Positions 6,943 to 14,087 of a DNA stretch of 17,153 nt are shown here, in pieces. Under the pieces are notes generated by a model that worked only from the letters and a program-made list of their open reading frames with translations, did no database searches and was not told the DNA's origin. The position numbers were made by a program, and so were the translations under genes. Source of the stretch: Anaerolineales bacterium (GTDB taxonomy: Bacteria > Chloroflexota > Anaerolineae > Anaerolineales > UBA4823); the NCBI GenBank assembly GCA_020853835.1, contig JADYYC010000153.1, forward strand, positions 1 to 17,153. The letters are read 5' to 3'. Positions within the stretch are counted from its first letter, which is position 1, and each line of letters begins with the position of its first letter.

Positions 6943-6954
6943 CGCATATATGCG
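6943..6954. repeat. 12-bp perfect palindrome between the two SH3 lipoprotein genes
   Basis: CGCATATATGCG is its own reverse complement. It lies 3 bp downstream of the stop codon of lipoprotein B and 25 bp upstream of the TTG of lipoprotein A. It could be a protein-binding site or chance; it has no loop and is not a terminator. Confidence 0.4.
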
Positions 6955-6957
6955 TTT

Positions 6958-7506
6958 TCAAGGTCGTGTGGGCAGTAACCAGTATTCTTCCCCATTGCCT
7001 TCGGGGGTATATCCCACTGTACCGTCCTGCATGCGCACCATCCATACGATCCATCCCCGGCTGCACCACGGACCGTTGGTAATTTCCAGTAAAGCTCCTG
7101 GTTGAGCATAGGCGATGATGGTATCGTAGTAGAGGTCACGCCCATAACGGATACCATTAGGACCGCCCTGCAGCGAAACCATCGCCATGTCGCCGATGTG
7201 CAAACGTGAAGCCACGCAATCTTTTAAAGGGTAGTAAATCGGCGCTGAAAGCGGGTCGAAAGTTGGGGTGGGCGTTGGAGGTTCGGGCGTGCTGGTATTT
7301 GGCAGGGTCGGCGTTGCTGGAAGTGGTGAAGGGGGAATGATTTCGGTCACCACCTGGGTGATAACCAAAACGGGCGGCGTATTGCTGGGTTCTGGCGTTG
7401 GAGCGACGATCGTGATGCAACCCCCAAGCAGCAATGAAAAACCAATTATGGCCAGCAGTCCAAGCTTGCCGCATGTCGCGGCTTTTCTATAGGTCGGTGA
7501 CTTCAA
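6958..7506 (-). CDS. SH3-like lipoprotein B (TTG start)
   Basis: A 182-residue lipoprotein and paralogue of the gene immediately downstream. The signal peptide ends in LLGGC (Cys30). Residues 31-83 are a Thr/Pro-rich stalk containing PVLVITQVVTEI, nearly the same as in the paralogue. Residues 84-179 are an SH3-like domain: DPLSAPIYYPLKDCVASRL, then GPWCSRGWIVWMVRMQDGTVGYTPEGNG and YWLLP. Cys97 and Cys148 match the paralogue's pair and may form a disulfide. The initiator is TTG with SD AAAGGA 7 nt upstream; the overlapping ATG in another frame closes within nine codons. It lies 25 nt after the L,D-transpeptidase and so is probably in its operon. Tandem duplication explains the pair. Confidence 0.85.
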   Translation of the reverse strand: MKSPTYRKAATCGKLGLLAIIGFSLLLGGCITIVAPTPEPSNTPPVLVITQVVTEIIPPSPLPATPTLPNTSTPEPPTPTPTFDPLSAPIYYPLKDCVASRLHIGDMAMVSLQGGPNGIRYGRDLYYDTIIAYAQPGALLEITNGPWCSRGWIVWMVRMQDGTVGYTPEGNGEEYWLLPTRP

Positions 7507-7513
7507 GTTTCAT

Positions 7514-7519
7514 TCCTTT
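7514..7519 (-). promoter_or_regulatory. SD fixing the TTG start of lipoprotein B
   Basis: AAAGGA on the minus strand, then a 7-nt spacer and TTG 7506. Same arrangement as in its paralogue. Confidence 0.55.
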
Positions 7520-7531
7520 GGCTGGAAAAAT

Positions 7532-8542
7532 TCACGATTCATACACGATAACGGGCGTGCCCTGGTCCGCTTCGACATAATCTTCGTCTGCGGGCGCAAA
7601 GGGGTCGGTCCAACGATAAACCCATTTAGAGGCTTCTGGTGTCAGGTTGATGCACCCGTGACTTTGAGGCGTGCCATAGTTGTTGTGCCAATACGTTCCG
7701 TGAAATGCGACCCCCGTCCAAGAGATATAGCACACCCACGGGACGCCGGGAAGATCAAATTCGTTTCCTGTCAGATTCGAAGCCATATGCCGGGTGGGCG
7801 TCTTTCGTTCCACCCGGAACTCACCAATTGGGGTATCGCCCTCAAAAGATCCGGTTGCGGTGGGGGTAGTGAAGATCGGCTTGCCGTACTCAAAAGCGGT
7901 CAGACGCTGGCGTATTAAATCGATCTCAATGTGCTTATCTCTCACGTCAGGCGAGATCTTTGTCAGTTCATCCGCCTGGATCAGGCGCAAGTCAGCAGCG
8001 TCGACCGCATAAAGCTCGCGATAACGCTCGTCGAAGATCTGATACCAATACGTGTCGTTAACCCCCGAAAATACGTTTGTAACCCAATAAGTACTGCCAT
8101 AATAGCAGCGGTACTTGCGCTTCCAACCCCGGTCGTCGATCGACCATGCCTGGGTAAAGGGCACTGTGACTTCCATCAGCGCACCACCATTTGGGATTTT
8201 TTTCAGGGGTTCGTTTTTCTTATTCTCCACCGGCTGAACAAAACCGGAATGCATCCATCCATCCTTCGAGCGCAACCAGACCGGATTGATGGTTGGTTTT
8301 GGATCGCCGATCCTCTCTTCGAGAATCTCTACGATCTCGTCTCGAATATAATATCCCAGCTCCATGCCAGAGGTTGACGGCTGGTCATAATAGCGGATGG
8401 AATAGATGGTTCTTCCAAGGTCGAAGGAGGGTGGTCTCTTTCCTGCAGGATCGCCACCAGGGGGAAAGTCGCGAAAACCAAACCCAATCGCAGCAGCTCC
8501 AAACAGCTTAAGAAAGTCGCGCCGGTTGATGTTTGATCTCAT
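7532..8542 (-). CDS. L,D-transpeptidase (YkuD) with twin-arginine-like leader
   Basis: 336 residues from ATG 8542. The N-terminus MRSNINRRDFLKLFGAAAIGFGF has a Tat-type RRDFLKL motif and a short hydrophobic segment, so export through Tat is likely. Residues 43-200 form a region that may be SH3-like. Residues 203-335 are a YkuD domain: HIEIDLIRQRLTAFEYGKPI at its start, and the catalytic block with His281 (FHGTYWHNN), His295 and nucleophile Cys297 in SHGCINL. Such enzymes form 3-3 peptidoglycan cross-links or attach proteins to the wall. The frame is open to 8719, but the promoter at 8604-8632 lies inside that extension, so 8542 is preferred. No good SD is visible at 8542. It heads an operon with the two SH3-like lipoproteins, which fits a shared role in wall maintenance. 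Confidence 0.9.
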   Translation of the reverse strand: MRSNINRRDFLKLFGAAAIGFGFRDFPPGGDPAGKRPPSFDLGRTIYSIRYYDQPSTSGMELGYYIRDEIVEILEERIGDPKPTINPVWLRSKDGWMHSGFVQPVENKKNEPLKKIPNGGALMEVTVPFTQAWSIDDRGWKRKYRCYYGSTYWVTNVFSGVNDTYWYQIFDERYRELYAVDAADLRLIQADELTKISPDVRDKHIEIDLIRQRLTAFEYGKPIFTTPTATGSFEGDTPIGEFRVERKTPTRHMASNLTGNEFDLPGVPWVCYISWTGVAFHGTYWHNNYGTPQSHGCINLTPEASKWVYRWTDPFAPADEDYVEADQGTPVIVYES

Positions 8543-8603
8543 AAGTTGAACGTAATCAGTCTCTCCGTCATTGACTGGTCTGGATATTGCAAATTCGCCG
8601 TTT

Positions 8604-8632
8604 ATCATAGCATATTTGAAAGGATTGTGCAA
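8604..8632 (-). promoter_or_regulatory. Promoter of the L,D-transpeptidase operon (-35 TTGCAC, -10 TATGAT)
   Basis: On the minus strand TTGCAC (8632-8627) and TATGAT (8609-8604) are separated by 17 bp, with TGC immediately before the -10. It is the best two-box promoter in the window. Transcription would start near 8597, giving a leader of about 55 nt before ATG 8542. Confidence 0.65.
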
Positions 8633-8663
8633 ACTGAACCGGCAGGCTATTTGAAGGCGTGAA

Positions 8664-8672
8664 TGGTACAAT
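8664..8672 (+). promoter_or_regulatory. Extended -10 promoter (TGG-TACAAT) of the prs operon
   Basis: TGGTACAAT without a recognisable -35. The predicted start near 8679 gives a leader of about 76 nt that contains the short ORF at 8718-8762. It is divergent from the L,D-transpeptidase promoter. A second TAAAAT at 8731-8736 is a weaker alternative closer to prs. Confidence 0.5.
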
Positions 8673-8717
8673 AGACGTTGCCATGCGTGTTTATCTATCC
8701 TTTCCAGGAGAAAAACC

Positions 8718-8762
8718 ATGCAGTTGTGCTTAAAATCACCCGCGGAGGGAGCATATGGGTAG
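8718..8762 (+). CDS. Possible 14-codon leader peptide overlapping the prs start
   Basis: ATG at 8718 is preceded by SD AGGAG (8706-8710) with a 7-nt spacer, as good as any real start in the window. The frame encodes MQLCLKSPAEGAYG and stops at TAG 8760-8762, three bases past the prs ATG (8755-8757) and in a different frame. The prs SD (GGAGG, 8744-8748) therefore lies inside this ORF. The layout suggests translational coupling: ribosomes ending at 8762 could re-initiate on prs. I recognise no conserved peptide, and such a short ORF can arise by chance. If transcription started at the alternative box 8731-8736, the ORF would not be transcribed. Confidence 0.4.
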   Translation: MQLCLKSPAEGAYG

Positions 8763-9759
8763 CCTGGATAAAAATGACGTGCGGATTTTTAGCGGCCAAT
8801 CACACCCCGTTCTGGCAGCAGGAATTGCTTCTCACCTCAACTTGCCGCTAGACCCAACCTTTTTCAACCGGTTCAGCAACGATAATTTATATGTCCAACT
8901 TGGGGCAAGCGTCCGGGAGCGCAAAGTATATATCGTTCAATCGCTTATCCCCCCAGTCAGCGACAACTTGATGGAGTTAATGATGATGCTCGACATCGCG
9001 CGCAGCGCAGGAGCATCTCAGATTCACGCCATCATCCCGTTTTTCTCTTATGCCCGCTCAGATAAGAAAGACGCGCCACGCATATCCATCACCTCTCGGC
9101 TTGTGGCAGACTTGCTGGTGACGGCGGGGATGACCCATTGCATGACCATGACGCTCCACTCCCCCCAGGTACACGGTTTTTTCAGCGTGCCCACCGACCC
9201 GCTTACCGCGCGCCATCTGTTCATCCGTTACGTCCAAGACAGAAAATATAAGCCGGATGAAACCGTCATTGTCTCTCCAGATATCGGACGGGCAAAACCA
9301 GCCGGAAGATTTGCCTTCCAGCTTGGATTTTCACTGGCTGCGGCGCAAAAAGAGCGCATTTCTGATAACGAAGTTGTCATTGGGGAGACGCTCGAAAGAC
9401 AGGTATCAGGTTTCCGGCGTGCTGTCATCTATGATGACGAAATTGTAACCGGGACGACCGTGCTCGAGCTGTGCAAGATGCTTGTGTATTTGGGCATCGA
9501 GGAAATTCTCGTCATTTGTACGCACGGCTTATTCGCCGGCTCATCGCTCGAGAACCTGTGCCGCGTTCCTCAGATAACCAAAATCATCACAACCAATACA
9601 GTGCCGATCCCTGAAGCGAGAAGAGACCCTAAGCTCGAGATCCTTTCGGTTGCCCCGATCTTTGCTGAAGCGATCTGGAGAAATGCGACACGCCAATCGA
9701 TTGGTGGATTGTTCACTTTTCATGAAGAAAGTGAAGAAAATGTGCTGGAACAAAAATAA
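8755..9759 (+). CDS. prs: Ribose-phosphate diphosphokinase (PRPP synthetase), divergent form
   Basis: A 334-residue cytosolic enzyme expected to make PRPP from ribose 5-phosphate and ATP for nucleotide, histidine and tryptophan synthesis. Family blocks are all present but altered. FSNDNLYVQL stands for the usual FANGE block. SDNLMELMMMLD and PFFSYARSDKK follow. LHSPQVHGFF (His135) stands for DLHaxQIQGFF. SPDIGRAKPAGRFA replaces SPDvGGvvRAR. QKER keeps the Lys199-x-Arg201 of the catalytic loop. The PRPP loop is YDDEIVTGTT (Asp227, Asp228, Thr232-Thr235). The length is slightly above the usual 310-320. ATG 8755 has SD GGAGG 6 nt upstream. It begins a four-gene run with gaps of only 18-24 nt. 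The variant signature suggests a divergent subfamily; whether it is the cell's only PRPP synthetase cannot be told here. Confidence 0.9.
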   Translation: MGSLDKNDVRIFSGQSHPVLAAGIASHLNLPLDPTFFNRFSNDNLYVQLGASVRERKVYIVQSLIPPVSDNLMELMMMLDIARSAGASQIHAIIPFFSYARSDKKDAPRISITSRLVADLLVTAGMTHCMTMTLHSPQVHGFFSVPTDPLTARHLFIRYVQDRKYKPDETVIVSPDIGRAKPAGRFAFQLGFSLAAAQKERISDNEVVIGETLERQVSGFRRAVIYDDEIVTGTTVLELCKMLVYLGIEEILVICTHGLFAGSSLENLCRVPQITKIITTNTVPIPEARRDPKLEILSVAPIFAEAIWRNATRQSIGGLFTFHEESEENVLEQK

Positions 9760-9783
9760 ATTCAACCTTGGTCGGAAACAGAG

Positions 9784-11076
9784 GTGCTCGTGACACAGAC
9801 AACGTCATTAAAAAGCATCTTGATGGAACCTCGAACGATCGATGATCTGCATGTTCCCCAAAACCTCGTCATCGATCTGATATTCCGCCTGCTCTACAAC
9901 GAAGGCAATGTTGCCCTCTCGCGCTTCACCGAAGTCCTCAAAGTGCCCAAAGCCATCATCGATGACATCCTTCTGTGGATGCAAAAGGAGCACCTGGTCG
10001 AGGTCTCCAAAGCAACCGTAGAATTAGGCCGGCTTGGCAACGTATACTCCTTGACCGAAGCTGGGGAGCTGCGTGCCAGAGGCTCAATGGAACGCAGCCA
10101 GTATGTCGGTCCGGTGCCCGTTGCTATTCCGTATTACAACCGGGGCATCGAACTGCAAACCCGCCGCAAAGCCAAAGTTACGCCAGAGCAGGTCAAACAG
10201 TCTCTCTCTCACCTCGTGCTTCCAGAGAGATTCCACCGTCAGATTGGTCCAGCGGTAAATTATGGCACCTCGCTTTTTCTTTACGGGCCTCCAGGAAATG
10301 GGAAAACTACAATTGCCATGGCAATTGCGGGGATGATCTCTGGCACCGATCCGATCTGGGTGCCTTATGCCATCACGGCAGGCGGTCAAATTATCCAGAT
10401 TTTTGACCGGCTGGTGCACAAAACAGTCGCAACCCAAAATGGGCGCACATCCGAACTCGGCAGATTCGATCAGCGATGGGCATTGATCGAACGCCCGGCG
10501 GTAACGGTGGGCGGCGAACTGAAGATGGACGCCCTTGACCTGCGCTTCGACCCGATCTCGAAATTCTACGAGGCCCCCTTGCAGCTCAAAGCCAACGGGG
10601 GCATGTTCCTGATCGATGATTTTGGGCGGCAGCAAGTCAGCACTTCTGACCTGCTCAATCGCTGGATCGTGCCCCTGGAGAGCATGATCGACTTCTTGCG
10701 CCTGCAAAGTGGGCAGACGATCGTCGTCCCGTTCAGACAGTTGACCGTTTTTAGCACCAACCTGGAACCATCCGAGCTTGTTGACGATGCCTTTCTACGC
10801 CGGATTCACATGAAGGTGTGTGTCCATCCGCCTGATGAAAAGCTGTTCTTCCAGATCTTTGTGAGCATAGCAAAACAGCTCAGCCTGCCCTTTGAAAAAG
10901 ATTCTTTTATCTACTTACTGCAGAGATGGTATCGGGAATCAGGGCGCAAGCTTCAAGCTGTCCACCCTCGCGATCTCTTGAGGATCGTGGTCACGCTTTG
11001 CGAATATGAAAACAGCCCGCTTCGACTGACGCCTGACCTCTTAGACGAGGCCTGTCGCAGTTATTTTGTCGATTAA
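9784..11076 (+). CDS. AAA-type ATPase with N-terminal winged-helix domain
   Basis: 430 residues, predicted cytosolic, specific function unknown. Residues 20-100 look like a winged-helix domain (VIDLIFRLLYNEGNVALSRF, then IDDILLWMQKEHLVEV and YSLTEAGELRAR). A linker with YVGPVPVAIPYY follows. The AAA module spans about 145-400: Walker A GPPGNGKTT (168-176, Lys174), Walker B GMFLIDDFG (Asp278, Asp279), sensor-1 STN (Asn326), an Arg-finger-like FLRRI (Arg339/340), and a sensor-2-like HPRDLLR (Arg396). The set is complete, so ATP hydrolysis in a ring is likely. The winged helix could bind DNA or a protein partner. Two GTG starts are possible, 9784 (SD GGAAA) and 9790 (SD AGAGG); they differ by two residues. 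The gene lies 24 nt after prs and 22 nt before the M14 peptidase, so it is probably cotranscribed with both. Confidence 0.85.
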   Translation: MLVTQTTSLKSILMEPRTIDDLHVPQNLVIDLIFRLLYNEGNVALSRFTEVLKVPKAIIDDILLWMQKEHLVEVSKATVELGRLGNVYSLTEAGELRARGSMERSQYVGPVPVAIPYYNRGIELQTRRKAKVTPEQVKQSLSHLVLPERFHRQIGPAVNYGTSLFLYGPPGNGKTTIAMAIAGMISGTDPIWVPYAITAGGQIIQIFDRLVHKTVATQNGRTSELGRFDQRWALIERPAVTVGGELKMDALDLRFDPISKFYEAPLQLKANGGMFLIDDFGRQQVSTSDLLNRWIVPLESMIDFLRLQSGQTIVVPFRQLTVFSTNLEPSELVDDAFLRRIHMKVCVHPPDEKLFFQIFVSIAKQLSLPFEKDSFIYLLQRWYRESGRKLQAVHPRDLLRIVVTLCEYENSPLRLTPDLLDEACRSYFVD

Positions 11077-11098
11077 GTTCAACCTCATCGAGGTATTG

Positions 11099-12772
11099 AT
11101 GAATTTTAACCACTATTTCACAAATCAAGAAGTTGAGACGATTTTAAAAAACTGGACATCAGAATTCCCCTCCCTGACAAGGCTCATCAAAATTGGTCAA
11201 AGCTTCCAAGAACGCCCGATCTGGCTGCTGGCTCTGACCAACCAGGAAACAGGCCCTGACAATGAGAAACCGGCCGTCTGGTTAGACGCCAACATCCACG
11301 CCACGGAAATCGCGGGCACAACGACTCTGCTGCGCATCGCCCATACCCTGTTATGCGGTTATGGAAAGGACGCTCAATGCACCCGCCTCCTGGACCGTTC
11401 GACATTTTACATCGTGCCCCGCGTCAACCCAGACGGAGCAGCTCTAGCCATGGCGGAGCACCCGCGCTATCTGCGGTCTGGCGTCAGGCCGTATCCCTGG
11501 TCTGACCTGGCGGAGGGGCTGCACGAAGCCGATATCGATGGAGATGGGCGGGTGCTGCAAATGCGCATCCCCGATCCAAACGGCGACTGGAAGATCAGTT
11601 CGTTAGACCCCAGGTTGATGGAGAAGCGCCGTCCCTACGAACATGAGGGGGTTTTCTATCGCCTGCTTCCGGAAGGCCAGCTCGAGCGATTTGACGGGTA
11701 TACGATTAAAATCGCTAACCCGGTGGAAGGGTTGGACTTCAATCGCAATTTTCCTTTTGAATGGCGCGGCGAGGCAGACCAGCAAGGTTCCGGTCCCTAC
11801 CCCACCTCAGAAAAAGAAACGCGCGCCCTAGTGGATTTTATTGTTCAGCACCCGAATATCAACCTGGCTGTCGCCTACCATACCTTCAGCCGGGTGATTT
11901 TACGCTGTTACAGCACCCAGGCGGACGACGAAATGGAAACGGCTGACCTCTGGGTTTATAAGAAGATCGGTCAAATCGGCACCGAAATGACCGGCTATCC
12001 CTCGGTTTCCACCTTTCACGATTTCAAGTACCACCCAAAAGAGATCACTACCGGCGCATTTGACGACTGGCTTTTCGACCATCTCGGCATCTATGCGTTT
12101 ACGATCGAGCTCTGGGATTTGCCCGACGAAACAGGGATAAAAGAGCGCAAGTTCCTTGAATGGTTTCGTGATCACCCACACGAAGACGATATAAAAATCT
12201 TGAGCTGGGTCGACGAACACACCGCCAAAACCGGCTATGTCGATTGGCACCCTTTTGAGCATCCCCAACTAGGTCAGGTGGAACTCGGTGGGTGGGATCA
12301 GATGTACACCTGGCTGAACCCCCCTGTGCATCTGATCGGCGCTGAGGCCGAACGAAACACCCGCTTTGCGATTACCCTGGGCGAACTCCTGCCAAAACTC
12401 ACCATCCACACCCTGAAAGCGGTCCCAACCGGTGAAGGCAATTACCATCTGACGCTCGTGATCGAAAACTCGGGGTTTCTACCCACTTTCACCAGCAAGC
12501 AGGGGAAGAAGCGCAAAGCAATGCGCGCGGTGCGTGTTCGCCTGGATCTCGGGTCAGGCGTAGAGTTGATCGGCGGGAAGGTCGAGCTTGAGCTTGGGCA
12601 CCTCGAAGGCCGGAGCAACAAACTTGATACAGACTCGCTTTGGGGGGCGTCTCCTACCGATAACCGGGCTGTGGCCGAGTGGGTGGTACATGGTAAACCG
12701 GGGGATACTTTGGAAATCCACATCATGAGCGAGCGCGCTGGCACAATCCATACCAGCCTGTCGCTGCCATAA
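11099..12772 (+). CDS. M14-family zinc carboxypeptidase, cytoplasmic
   Basis: 557 residues from ATG 11099 (SD GAGGT 4 nt upstream); the frame is open to 11066, but that overlaps the previous gene and lacks an SD. The M14 core is clear: zinc ligands His67 and Glu70 in NIHATE, Asn215-Arg216 in DFNRNFP for the substrate carboxylate, third zinc ligand His261 in AYHTFS, and catalytic Glu337 in FTIELWD. Between them sits EADIDGDGRVLQMR (143-156), an EF-hand-like Asp-rich loop that could bind calcium. Residues from about 400 on, after the peptidase domain, form a C-terminal region of unknown fold. There is no signal peptide, unlike most secreted M14 enzymes, so it probably trims intracellular peptides. 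The M24 peptidase gene follows after 18 nt, suggesting joint peptide turnover. Exact specificity unknown. Confidence 0.9.
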   Translation: MNFNHYFTNQEVETILKNWTSEFPSLTRLIKIGQSFQERPIWLLALTNQETGPDNEKPAVWLDANIHATEIAGTTTLLRIAHTLLCGYGKDAQCTRLLDRSTFYIVPRVNPDGAALAMAEHPRYLRSGVRPYPWSDLAEGLHEADIDGDGRVLQMRIPDPNGDWKISSLDPRLMEKRRPYEHEGVFYRLLPEGQLERFDGYTIKIANPVEGLDFNRNFPFEWRGEADQQGSGPYPTSEKETRALVDFIVQHPNINLAVAYHTFSRVILRCYSTQADDEMETADLWVYKKIGQIGTEMTGYPSVSTFHDFKYHPKEITTGAFDDWLFDHLGIYAFTIELWDLPDETGIKERKFLEWFRDHPHEDDIKILSWVDEHTAKTGYVDWHPFEHPQLGQVELGGWDQMYTWLNPPVHLIGAEAERNTRFAITLGELLPKLTIHTLKAVPTGEGNYHLTLVIENSGFLPTFTSKQGKKRKAMRAVRVRLDLGSGVELIGGKVELELGHLEGRSNKLDTDSLWGASPTDNRAVAEWVVHGKPGDTLEIHIMSERAGTIHTSLSLP

Positions 12773-12790
12773 GAAAATGGAGTCAGGTAG

Positions 12791-13978
12791 ATGACCGACC
12801 AGCTTGTCATTGAAAAAGTCACCCAGGCGATCGAAATCCTGCAGGAAATGCAAGTTGATGCCTGGCTAACCTTTGTACGTGAGACACCCGCCAGCGGTGA
12901 TCCCGTGTTACCGCTCATTTATGGCCACGACCTGACCTGGCAAAGCGCGTTGATCCTGACGCGTCAAGGCGAGCGCATTGTCATCCTGGGCCATTTCGAG
13001 GCAGAGACGGCCCAGCGCACGGGCGCTTACCCGGTCGTCATCCCCTATCACCAGTCAATCCAGCCGGCTTTGTTGGAAACACTCGACAGGTTGCAGCCAG
13101 GACAGATTGCAGTCAATTATTCGGCCAATGACGTGTTGGCTGATGGTTTATCCCATGGGATGTACCTGATTCTTCAAAACCTTTTAGATGAGACACCCTG
13201 GTCAACAAGGTTGATCTCAGCGGAAAAGATCATCGCCGCTCTGCGCAGCCGGAAGACTCCAGCCGAAGTCACGCGCATACAAAAAGCGGTGGATACGGCC
13301 CTGCAGATCTATGACCAGACTTTTGATTACGCCGCGCCGGGCATGTGCGAGCAAGAGATCGCGCGCTTTATGCATGATAAACTCGATGCTTACGGTGTCG
13401 AGCCAGCCTGGGAGGTCAATTCGTGCCCGGCAGTCAATGCTGGGCCCGATTCACCTGTAGGTCATTCGGGGCCAACAGGTATCGTGCTACAGGCCGGTCA
13501 CATCTTGCACTTTGACTTCGGCGTCAAACAGGACGACTATTGCTCGGATATCCAACGCGTGATGTATTTTATGAAACCCGGTGAAACCAGAGCGCCTGAA
13601 CCGGTCCAGCACGGTTTTGACACGGTCGTCCATGCCATCCAGGCGGCCGCGCAGGTGATGAAACCAGGCGTCTTAGGCAAAGACGTGGATGCAGTTGCCC
13701 GAAAGGTGATCGTGCAGGCCGGCTACCCGGAATACATGTACGCTACCGGACATCATCTGGGGCGGCTGGCGCATGACGGCGCAGGGGTGCTTGGCCCTGA
13801 ATGGGACCGTTATGGCGATGCGCCTCGTTACCCGCTTGAATCAGGACAGGTCTACACCATCGAGCCGGGCCTGGTCGTACCCGGATATGGGTACATCGGA
13901 ATTGAAGAAGATGTGATCGTGACCGAGGCTGGGGCCAAGTTTCTCGGGCGTCCTCAGACTGAAATCATATTAAAATAA
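12791..13978 (+). CDS. M24-family Xaa-Pro aminopeptidase-like metallopeptidase
   Basis: A 395-residue pita-bread-fold metallopeptidase, cytosolic. The N-terminal creatinase-like domain spans 8-145. The catalytic domain (about 160-390) carries the five expected metal ligands: Asp242 (HFDFGV), Asp253 (CSDIQR), His321 (ATGHHLGR), Glu358 (TIEPGL) and Glu372 (GIEEDVIVT). These positions match Xaa-Pro aminopeptidase/prolidase enzymes, which split bonds preceding or following proline. The local pattern HHLGRLAHDG is typical of the branch with a His-rich loop. Whether it is an aminopeptidase or a dipeptidase cannot be decided from sequence. ATG 12791 has SD GGAG 8 nt upstream. It is the last gene of the prs operon; a short stem with seven T residues (13982-14002) and the strong hairpin at 14016 close the transcript. 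Confidence 0.92.
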   Translation: MTDQLVIEKVTQAIEILQEMQVDAWLTFVRETPASGDPVLPLIYGHDLTWQSALILTRQGERIVILGHFEAETAQRTGAYPVVIPYHQSIQPALLETLDRLQPGQIAVNYSANDVLADGLSHGMYLILQNLLDETPWSTRLISAEKIIAALRSRKTPAEVTRIQKAVDTALQIYDQTFDYAAPGMCEQEIARFMHDKLDAYGVEPAWEVNSCPAVNAGPDSPVGHSGPTGIVLQAGHILHFDFGVKQDDYCSDIQRVMYFMKPGETRAPEPVQHGFDTVVHAIQAAAQVMKPGVLGKDVDAVARKVIVQAGYPEYMYATGHHLGRLAHDGAGVLGPEWDRYGDAPRYPLESGQVYTIEPGLVVPGYGYIGIEEDVIVTEAGAKFLGRPQTEIILK

Positions 13979-14015
13979 GCTCGCTGGCGAAGCGGTTTTT
14001 TTCGCCCATGCTCAT

Positions 14016-14053
14016 AATGATAAAAAGCCCGCCTTCACGGGCTTTTTATCATT
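14016..14053. terminator. Bidirectional rho-independent terminator (16-bp stem)
   Basis: AATGATAAAAAGCCCG (14016-14031) pairs perfectly with CGGGCTTTTTATCATT (14038-14053) around the loop CCTTCA. The A and T runs lie inside the stem, so it works in both directions and separates the convergent M24 and surface-protein genes. A weaker stem, CGCT/AGCG at 13982-13994 followed by T7, lies just before it and may help stop plus-strand transcripts. Confidence 0.92.
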
Positions 14054-14087
14054 CAGCAATATCAGTTAGAAATTTATCAATCTATGA

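Noticed and set aside
6918..7157. Longer lipoprotein A from 7157.
   Set aside because: The extension overlaps lipoprotein B and lacks a signal sequence; the TTG at 6917 has an SD and gives a proper lipobox leader.
8543..8719. N-terminal extension of the L,D-transpeptidase to 8719.
   Set aside because: It contains a convincing promoter for the gene itself (8604-8632), and the Tat-like leader starts at 8542.
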